Assembly: GCA_016185955.1 (NCBI GenBank)
Contig: JACPMQ010000074.1
Span: forward strand, 1 to 9,962
Length of the DNA stretch: 9,962 nt
Direction of reading: 5' to 3'
Source of the DNA: Candidatus Woesearchaeota archaeon
GTDB lineage: Archaea > Nanobdellota > Nanobdellia > Woesearchaeales > GW2011-AR4
Position numbers and translations under genes: made by a program. The number at the start of each line of letters is the position of its first letter. Position 1 is the stretch's first letter. Under the pieces are notes generated by a model. It searched no databases. It saw only the letters and a list, made by a program, of their open reading frames with translations, and was not told the DNA's origin. Shown in pieces: positions 6,501 to 9,962 of the stretch.

Positions 6501-6740
6501 TGGCTTGAAGTGCTCTTTTTTGAATAAATTTTTTATCTTAGAGAAGTCAATACTGATTTCATCTTCGTTTTTTGTTTCTCCTTCACTTTTTTTTGTTGGA
6601 GGAGCAGGCTGCGGATGCTCTTTAGGGGCTTGATTATCTGTTTTTGTTTCTGTTGATGCCTTTTCCTTGTCCTCTTTTCTTTTGAAGAAGCCCTTTATTT
6701 TGCTTAAGTCAAAAGAAATCTCATCATCTTTTTCTTCCAT
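3540..6740 (-). CDS. aglB: Oligosaccharyltransferase STT3/AglB
   Basis: 1066 residues. This is the catalytic subunit of N-glycosylation, moving a glycan from dolichol (pyro)phosphate to Asn in N-X-S/T on the outer membrane face. All diagnostic motifs are visible: first acidic motif DID (204-206, in MPDIDPYYW), second acidic motif GHADSD (324-329), TIxE-type TVAE (470-473), WWDFG (686-690) and the DK motif DMIGK (806-810). About a dozen membrane helices lie between about 103 and 645, then a soluble C-terminal domain with several Asn sequons of its own. The N-terminus is odd: a roughly 100-residue charged cytoplasmic extension with three copies of a short motif (about 5-23, 59-77, 82-102) separated by a Pro/Lys/Glu-rich linker. 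Start ATG 6740 has a TATA box 25 nt upstream and no Shine-Dalgarno. A GT2, DUF2304 and GT9 follow on the same strand. Confidence 0.95.
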   Translation of the reverse strand: MEEKDDEISFDLSKIKGFFKRKEDKEKASTETKTDNQAPKEHPQPAPPTKKSEGETKNEDEISIDFSKIKNLFKKEHFKPSDEDKDIAINWQKTAGFFRKYGVFFIVLIPIILSVYIRMQADSLYVADRWAEESAINNLRSQVKAGIDQQYPNLPEQNKNALVDKQMQKVIADNKAQIDQNIRGTSNFIKSYFQDENGYTYMPDIDPYYWYRYAKNIVEHGYPGDILKDGKSWDTYQIAPVGRPVTEDMFHGYFLAYFYKSLRLFALNITLMRAISYYPVFISALSVLLVFLIARKIAGNMAAFFAALMIAVGSTQFLGRTLFGHADSDAWVVFFPLLITWLFMEAIESKGALKIIFISTLAGFFTGLYTFAWSGWWYIFDFLIITVIATLGYLILVNFKDAINNPKTLFSNLSIRNEAIVLVIYFISTAFFVTIISGWDIFTGSFTGPLSFPSIKAPVNPSLWPNVLTTVAELNEGAIKQVVESVGGASFFFISLIGLVLAISRKQGLKLFDFFYIIGAAIFYGLLFAKFGNNKPLYQSISIFSLLIWIMLPIIISIIISIYKKDSSYDFRLSILLSLWMSSTIFASIKGIRFTLLLAPAFSVAFGVAFGRLYTYLSELLTKELKIYKPIVSTVLIVLLLPVYINPTQAAINGARSDLPIINDAWYNSLNKIKTNSSKDAIITSWWDFGHHFKALADRKVTFDGTTQTTVPAHWVGKFFLTSDEQQALGILRMLDCGSSSAFHTLNKAVNDTHLALKILNEIILLDKESAEKRLKDYNLNKEKIENVTSFTHCNPPDAYVIASEDMIGKSGVWSHFGSWNFERADIWQNARKMPLEEATSYLIKKFNYTKEQAESVYFEVQGITSDSEANSWVAPWPGYAGTTTCKKSNNEHEYVCPPIGIGKDNNGKDVAATFYINLSSYNVFGIIQGTSNIVNASAVAFTTENGILKKQFKGNTIGYGFTLIPKNENELLAVISSKELTGSIFTRLFFMQGHGLRYFKLLTREKGLTGTDIYVYKVDWEGREKTIADSIKEAIEKEKLISLPKLNITTTSNEILIVNGTTNKT

Positions 6741-6760
6741 AGCCTTAACATGAGCTGAAA

Positions 6761-6770
6761 ATTTATATTT
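6761..6770 (-). promoter_or_regulatory. TATA box of STT3 gene
   Basis: The minus strand reads AAATATAAAT, centred about 25 nt before the STT3 ATG at 6740. This is the spacing for a leaderless archaeal transcript. It lies between the nested inverted-repeat element at 6794-6999 and the gene. Confidence 0.5.
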
Positions 6771-6793
6771 TTTTAAAAGCTTTTGGATTTTTT

Positions 6794-6999
6794 GTAACTG
6801 CTAACACCACATAAAGGGTTTTTGCGAATTCAGTGCTTGTGCGAAATTTGCCAATTCAGAAAAGTTCCACAGGATTGTGATAAGCGACCTGAGCAACATG
6901 AAATGTTGCGAAGTTGAGAGGTAAGTTAAGGCTCCGCACAAGCACGAATAAGAATTCGCAAAAACCCCGCTTCTCGGACAAATCTATGTTAGCAGATAC
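6794..6999. repeat. Nested inverted-repeat element, ~206 bp
   Basis: This fills most of the 266-bp gap between the reductase and STT3 genes and contains no ORF. Three nested pairings are seen: 6794-6806 with 6987-6999 (12 of 13, including perfect CTGCTAACA/TGTTAGCAG), 6816-6831 with 6952-6967 (16 bp, perfect) and 6833-6843 with 6935-6945 (11 bp, perfect). At the apex GCAACAT (6893-6899) pairs with ATGTTGC (6903-6909) around GAA. Length and nested architecture resemble the 208-bp element at 48-255, but the sequences do not. T-runs of six flank both ends (6788-6793 and 7000-7005), too simple to prove a target duplication. It may be a second MITE-like insertion or a structured RNA. It directly follows the reductase stop codon and could also shape that transcript's 3' end or the STT3 promoter region. 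Confidence 0.55.
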
Positions 7000-7006
7000 T
7001 TTTTTC

Positions 7007-8101
7007 TTAAAAAAATTTTGAAAATAAAAGAAATCTCGGCTCCTTTAATAATAAGTTGAGGACTAAAGGCATTGGAGTGTCTCTGTCATATTTTTTCAGA
7101 ATTTTTTTTATTTTTTCTTGGCTCATTAATCTAAGCAAATAGTCATAGTCCTCATCTGAGAATTTGTTGAGCATATTCCTAATTTTAAGATGCAACAGCA
7201 ATTCCCTTCCAACATTTTTTTTTAATTCCTTGCTGTAGCTTTTATTGTTGATGATGCAGTCATACAATGTATGTGCAGCTTTTAGAGAAGGGATAATCCC
7301 TCCGCCGGTTGTTGCTTTAACTTGGGATGCAGCATCCCCAATAAGATAAATGTTATCCTTTTGTATAATCTGTTCTGGATTATAAATAGGTATTATGCCT
7401 GATTCCCAGCATAAAATTTCTTTCTTGCCCGTTCTTTTTTCCAGAAAATTGTAAAAAAATTCTTTTGCATTTTTAACATTTTTAAGAGAGGCTAAGCCGA
7501 GCCTTGCAGTATCTTCTGATTCAGGAACAACCCATCCAAAAAAATTTGGAAAATCACTTCCAAAATATGTTTCAAAGGAGTTAATATCCATTTTAAGCCT
7601 GACTTTAGCCTGCATGCCAATGTAAAAGTTTGTGTTTGAGCACAGGGAAAAAGCTTTTGCGACTGCTGACGAAGGGCCGTCTGCACCAACAAAAATATTA
7701 GATGTTATTTTTTTAATGCGGCTGTTTTTTTTGTCCTTTACAATAATTGAATTTTTTCCATTAAAATCACAGAATTGGTGGCTTAACAAAATTTTTGCTC
7801 CCGCATCACAGGCAATTTCTGCCAAAAACTCGTCAAACCTGTTGCGCCACATCACTATCTCTTCAGTTTCTATCTGGACTTTATTGTTTTTGCTTACGGC
7901 AATAACATTGCTTAGCTTATTGGCAATAACTTTTGCAGGAAGCTTTATGAATTTTTCAATAGAAGAAGTTACTATGCCGGTGCATTGCACAGGCATGCCT
8001 ATTTTTTCATGCTCTTCAATTAATGTAACCTCTTTGCCGTTTTTTGCAAGAAGATAAGCAAGATAGCTTCCTGCAGGACCTGCTCCAATTATTGTTATCA
8101 T
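7007..8101 (-). CDS. Geranylgeranyl reductase family flavoprotein
   Basis: 364 residues from the chosen start. FAD-dependent oxidoreductase of the geranylgeranyl reductase (digeranylgeranylglycerophospholipid reductase) group. It begins with a Rossmann FAD motif, IIGAGPAGSYLAYLLAKNGK, with the ribose-binding Glu in LIEEHEK. Then come VQCTGIV (near 38-44, typical of archaeal members), MWRNRFDEFLA, VGADGPSSAVAKA (second FAD motif), a FFGWVVPESEDTARLGLA segment where the family has its Y/F-x-W-x-F-P signature, and IYLIGDAASQVKATTGGGI (third FAD motif). These enzymes saturate isoprenoid chains of archaeal membrane lipids, and relatives reduce dolichol used in N-glycosylation; proximity to STT3 makes the second role attractive but unproven. 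The frame opens at TTG 8149; the ATG at 8101 is preferred because FAD-binding proteins of this type begin right at the first beta strand. Confidence 0.85.
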   Translation of the reverse strand: MITIIGAGPAGSYLAYLLAKNGKEVTLIEEHEKIGMPVQCTGIVTSSIEKFIKLPAKVIANKLSNVIAVSKNNKVQIETEEIVMWRNRFDEFLAEIACDAGAKILLSHQFCDFNGKNSIIVKDKKNSRIKKITSNIFVGADGPSSAVAKAFSLCSNTNFYIGMQAKVRLKMDINSFETYFGSDFPNFFGWVVPESEDTARLGLASLKNVKNAKEFFYNFLEKRTGKKEILCWESGIIPIYNPEQIIQKDNIYLIGDAASQVKATTGGGIIPSLKAAHTLYDCIINNKSYSKELKKNVGRELLLHLKIRNMLNKFSDEDYDYLLRLMSQEKIKKILKKYDRDTPMPLVLNLLLKEPRFLLFSKFF

Positions 8102-8193
8102 CTTTATAAAAAATTGAAAAGAGCAATAACATAAAAATTTTACTGCCAAGAAACTTTTGGCTTAGCAAACATGCTTTATAGTTACAGCCAAGC

Positions 8194-8252
8194 AGTATAG
8201 TCCTATATTATAACTTAATAATAGTTATATAATGTAATTACTAGTCTATACT
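8194..8252. promoter_or_regulatory. Nested dyad upstream of rightward promoter
   Basis: The outer arms AGTATAG (8194-8200) and CTATACT (8246-8252) are a perfect 7-bp inverted repeat. The inner arms TATAACT (8209-8215) and AGTTATA (8223-8229) are another, around TAATAAT. Both lie just upstream of the BRE/TATA at 8261-8274 in the divergent region between the reductase and the secreted protein gene, where an activator or a shared regulator could bind. The region is very AT-rich, so part of this could be chance. Confidence 0.35.
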
Positions 8253-8260
8253 AAAACAGC

Positions 8261-8274
8261 GAAAGGTTTAAATA
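8261..8274 (+). promoter_or_regulatory. Strong BRE/TATA promoter
   Basis: GAAAGG (BRE-like) is followed by TTTAAATA at 8267-8274, the best promoter in the window. The start site is predicted near 8297-8300, leaving a leader of about 30 nt, so this gene is not leaderless, unlike most others here. The leader carries a strong Shine-Dalgarno. Confidence 0.7.
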
Positions 8275-8313
8275 CATGTAGACTTAACTTTAATTTCTTT
8301 GAAGTAAAACTAA

Positions 8314-8318
8314 GGGGG
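8314..8318 (+). promoter_or_regulatory. Shine-Dalgarno for secreted protein gene
   Basis: GGGGG in TAAGGGGGTAT ends about 10 nt before the ATG at 8329. It is the only convincing ribosome-binding site in the window and fixes the start at 8329 (or the adjacent ATG at 8332). With the strong promoter it suggests a well-expressed product. Confidence 0.6.
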
Positions 8319-8328
8319 TATATTAAAA

Positions 8329-8556
8329 ATGATGAAAACTGTCTTGAGCTTTTTGGCTTTATTTCTAGTCGGAGTTTTGTTATCAAGCAATCTTGCTTAT
8401 GCAAGCCATATATTAATTGATGAGGTAAAGATAAACGGCAACACTGTTGAAGAAACATCCACAAATAAAATATTAGGCGTTGAAAGAGGAGAAGAGCTTA
8501 ATGTAAGGGTAAGGATAACTGCCAGCCAAATTGTAAGCAATGTGAAAAAGGCATGA
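8329..8556 (+). CDS. Secreted Ig-like protein, N-terminal part (frameshifted)
   Basis: 75 codons before a premature TGA. Residues 1-25 are a clear signal peptide (MMKTVLSFLALFLVGVLL core, ending near AYA). The mature part begins a beta-rich domain (SHILIDEVKINGNTVEETST, then GEELNVRVRITASQ). The domain is cut off mid-fold. Dropping one base of the AAAAA run at 8545-8549 joins it directly to the next frame, giving VKRHDVEIRDIVLSPDKEV and one continuous protein of about 356 residues ending at 9400. The downstream frame is open back to 8546 and has no ATG or Shine-Dalgarno near its beginning. So this is very probably one gene with a frameshift: a real mutation, a homopolymer sequencing error, or programmed slippage. 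The strong promoter and ribosome site argue that the gene is, or was until recently, expressed. Exact function is unknown. Confidence 0.75.
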   Translation: MMKTVLSFLALFLVGVLLSSNLAYASHILIDEVKINGNTVEETSTNKILGVERGEELNVRVRITASQIVSNVKKA

Positions 8557-8578
8557 TGTAGAGATAAGAGACATTGTT

Positions 8579-9400
8579 TTGTCTCCGGACAAAGAAGTAA
8601 AGGCAGGAAGGGCATTGCTTGCGACTGTAAGGCTAAGAAACAGAGGGGAAAAAGATGAGAGAGGAGTTAAGGTTGTTGTTACTATTCCTCAACTTGGAAT
8701 TTCAGCTGCTGATTTTATTGACGAGCTTGAGAAAGAAGGAGATAAAAATGATCAGGCAACAACAGGGGAAATGTTCTTAAGGATTCCTGATAATGCAGCG
8801 ACTGGCGAATATAAGCTAAGAACAGAGGTTTTTTTTGACGATGGCGACAAAAAAACTTCAAAAGAGACTGCAATAAATGTCCTTGGAAGTGAAGAGAAAA
8901 TTGCAGCAAAGCCAAAAGCAGAGGATAAGACGATAATTACTGTTGCTGCTGAAAAGCAAAATGTTGTGCGCAATGGAGCAGAATCAGCCTATCCTATCAC
9001 ATTGACAAATGCAGGGGCAGCTTCAAAAACTTACACAATAAATGCGGATGGCGCAGCATGGGCAAATTTCAGGATAAGCCCTTCAAATGTCATGGTTATA
9101 GGCAGCGGAGAAAACAAGGCAGCTACTGTTTTTGTGTCTGCAAAGGCAAATGCGCCTTTAGGCGAGCAAACATTTTCAGCCACAATAAGCAGCAATGATA
9201 AAATTCTTAAGCAGCTTCCTTTGAGCGTGAATGTGCAGCAAGAGCAGCAAAGCGGCATTTCAAAGCTGAAGAAAGGCTTGGAAGTGGGCATATACATATT
9301 GGTTATATTAATTGTGGTAATTGCCCTCGTTATAGGATTCAATAAGCTTCGCAGGGAAGAAGGTGAAGAGGGCAAAGAAGAAGAGAAGACTTATTATTAA
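8579..9400 (+). CDS. Secreted Ig-like protein, C-terminal part, membrane-anchored
   Basis: 273 residues from a weak TTG; the frame is open back to 8546 and belongs with the upstream fragment. Two beta-sandwich domains are visible. The first (about 1-103 with the upstream part) has the CARDB-like pattern VKAGRALLATVRLRNRGEKD. The second (about 119-219) has the NEW3/COG1470-like pattern with NGAESAYPITLTNAG, then KTYTINADG, then RISPSNVMVIGSGENKAATV and a GEQTFSATI strand. A single C-terminal membrane helix follows (about 234-253, EVGIYILVILIVVIALVIGF) and then a short Glu/Lys tail, so the protein would be anchored with its domains outside the cell. Such proteins are usually surface or envelope components. 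It is paralogous in its second domain to the gene starting at 9462, 61 nt downstream. No sequon is obvious, so it is not clearly a glycosylation target. Confidence 0.8.
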   Translation: MSPDKEVKAGRALLATVRLRNRGEKDERGVKVVVTIPQLGISAADFIDELEKEGDKNDQATTGEMFLRIPDNAATGEYKLRTEVFFDDGDKKTSKETAINVLGSEEKIAAKPKAEDKTIITVAAEKQNVVRNGAESAYPITLTNAGAASKTYTINADGAAWANFRISPSNVMVIGSGENKAATVFVSAKANAPLGEQTFSATISSNDKILKQLPLSVNVQQEQQSGISKLKKGLEVGIYILVILIVVIALVIGFNKLRREEGEEGKEEEKTYY

Positions 9401-9405
9401 CCTGC

Positions 9406-9437
9406 TTTATTTCTTTTTTAATTTCATTTAATTTTTT
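9406..9437 (+). terminator. T-rich terminator after secreted protein gene
   Basis: Immediately after the stop codon at 9400 there are successive T-runs (TTTATTTCTTTTTT, then ATTTCATTTAATTTTTT), the usual form of an archaeal intrinsic terminator. TTTAATTTT within it (9427-9435) could also be a TATA box for the next gene, about 31 nt upstream of its ATG. Confidence 0.4.
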
Positions 9438-9461
9438 CACGTTAGGTACACTATTGCCAAA

Positions 9462-9962
9462 ATGAATGCAAAAACTTTTTTTATTTTTGTCCTGCTGTTG
9501 ATTTTAGCTAGTTTTGTGAGCGCAAAAGAGGATTATGCAGCAAGCTCTCTTTCATCAGTAGAATTATGCCCCTGCTCTAACCAAATTTACGCAGTTAATG
9601 TGCAAAATACAGGAACTGAAGCAAGCTCTTATACAGTTTCAGCAGCGGGAAATGCAGCAAAATGGGTTAAAATAACGCCTGAAAAACTTGTTTTAAATGC
9701 AGGGCAAAACGGAAAATTTTCCGTTTTAGTAAATTCCGAATGCAGCATAGAAGGAAATTACAATCTGGAGATTTATTTGAGGACAGATAAATCCCTGACA
9801 AAACTTATCAAGCAGAAACTCGCATTTTCCAAATGCTATGATTACTCTTTGTCAGAAGGAGAGCCTATTAACTTTGCAGAAGAAAAAGCGCTTTATGTAA
9901 ATTATAACGGCACATATTTTTTATGCACCAATGAAAAAAAAATAATCCCTGTTTTAATAGAA
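9462..9962 (+). CDS. Secreted Ig-like protein, partial at right edge
   Basis: 167 codons from ATG 9462, still open at the window edge, so the C-terminus is missing. Residues 1-21 form a signal peptide (TFFIFVLLLILASFVSA). The mature protein starts with a Cys pair (LCPCSNQ, Cys36 and Cys38) and a NEW3/COG1470-like beta-sandwich: YAVNVQNTGTEASSYTVSA, then WVKITPEKLVLNAGQNGKFS, a strand pair GNYNLEIYLRTDK, and more cysteines (NSECS, SKCYDYS, FLCTNE) that could form disulfides outside the cell. Its core resembles the second domain of the upstream gene (SYTVSAAG beside TYTINADG; ITPEKLVLNAGQNG beside ISPSNVMVIGSGEN), so the two look like diverged tandem paralogs, this one with added cysteines. One N-glycosylation sequon (NGT) is present. 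No Shine-Dalgarno is seen; a leaderless start or coupling to the upstream gene is likely. Function unknown; a surface protein is inferred. Confidence 0.82.
   Translation, partial: MNAKTFFIFVLLLILASFVSAKEDYAASSLSSVELCPCSNQIYAVNVQNTGTEASSYTVSAAGNAAKWVKITPEKLVLNAGQNGKFSVLVNSECSIEGNYNLEIYLRTDKSLTKLIKQKLAFSKCYDYSLSEGEPINFAEEKALYVNYNGTYFLCTNEKKIIPVLIE

Noticed and set aside
6875..6892. Possible box C/D sRNA (GTGATAA near 6876, CTGA near 6889)
   Set aside because: The spacing between the boxes is too short for a guide and no second C'/D' pair is present.
6911..6935. Sequence faintly like the 5S rRNA GGAAGTTAAGC segment
   Set aside because: The surrounding helices do not match the 5S layout, and the long terminal stem is inconsistent with 5S helix I.
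7632..8057. Plus-strand open frame of 141 codons opposite the reductase gene
   Set aside because: The minus strand carries all three FAD motifs of a well-recognised enzyme here; the plus frame has a composition typical of an antisense shadow.
8102..8149. TTG-started N-terminal extension of the reductase (16 residues)
   Set aside because: The ATG at 8101 gives MITIIGAGPAG, the normal beginning of this FAD family; the extension has no ribosome site or family support.

Overview
The window looks like part of a small-genome archaeal chromosome, most likely DPANN (Woesearchaeota/Pacearchaeota-like). It is AT-rich and densely packed. It carries an AglB/STT3-type oligosaccharyltransferase and a geranylgeranyl-reductase-family flavoprotein (archaeal lipid and dolichol chemistry). 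Promoters are archaeal BRE/TATA boxes, several placed about 25-28 nt before the start codon, as in leaderless transcripts. The lineage is inferred from gene content and style, not from a marker gene.

Layout, left to right. (1) Positions 1-395 form a regulatory intergenic region. It has a leftward BRE/TATA promoter (26-41), a 208-bp MITE-like element (48-255) with perfect terminal inverted repeats and 8-bp direct repeats, a small palindromic repeat (266-292), and two copies of a 21-bp operator-like dyad (2-22 and 357-377). (2) 396-1199 (+) encodes an unusual fusion of a ribbon-helix-helix DNA-binding domain with a degenerate sugar-nucleotidyltransferase domain. (3) It converges with a 2-nt gap on a minus-strand set: DPM1-like GT2 glycosyltransferase, DUF2304 membrane protein, GT9 glycosyltransferase (3504 down to 1202). 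(4) The 1066-aa oligosaccharyltransferase STT3/AglB (6740 to 3540, minus) lies upstream of that set. (5) A roughly 206-bp region with nested inverted repeats fills 6794-6999. (6) A geranylgeranyl-reductase-like flavoprotein follows (8101 to 7007, minus). (7) Rightward from a strong promoter at 8261 lies a secreted, membrane-anchored Ig-like protein split by a frameshift (8329-9400), then a second secreted Ig-like protein (9462 onward) that runs off the window.

How the genes may work together. STT3, a polyprenyl-phosphate sugar synthase-like GT2, its probable membrane partner DUF2304, and a GT9 fit an N-glycosylation pathway. The GGR family could saturate dolichol or membrane lipids. The exported Ig-like proteins are plausible glycosylation substrates. 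The RHH-nucleotidyltransferase fusion may be a sugar-nucleotide-responsive regulator, because the same dyad overlaps both its own promoter and the leftward promoter. These functional links are inference.

The most novel-looking points are the RHH fused to a pseudo-nucleotidyltransferase with its paired dyads, the MITE-like insertion between those dyads, a palindromic repeat found once between genes and once in frame in the DUF2304 tail with a compensatory stem change, and the nested inverted-repeat element at 6794-6999.
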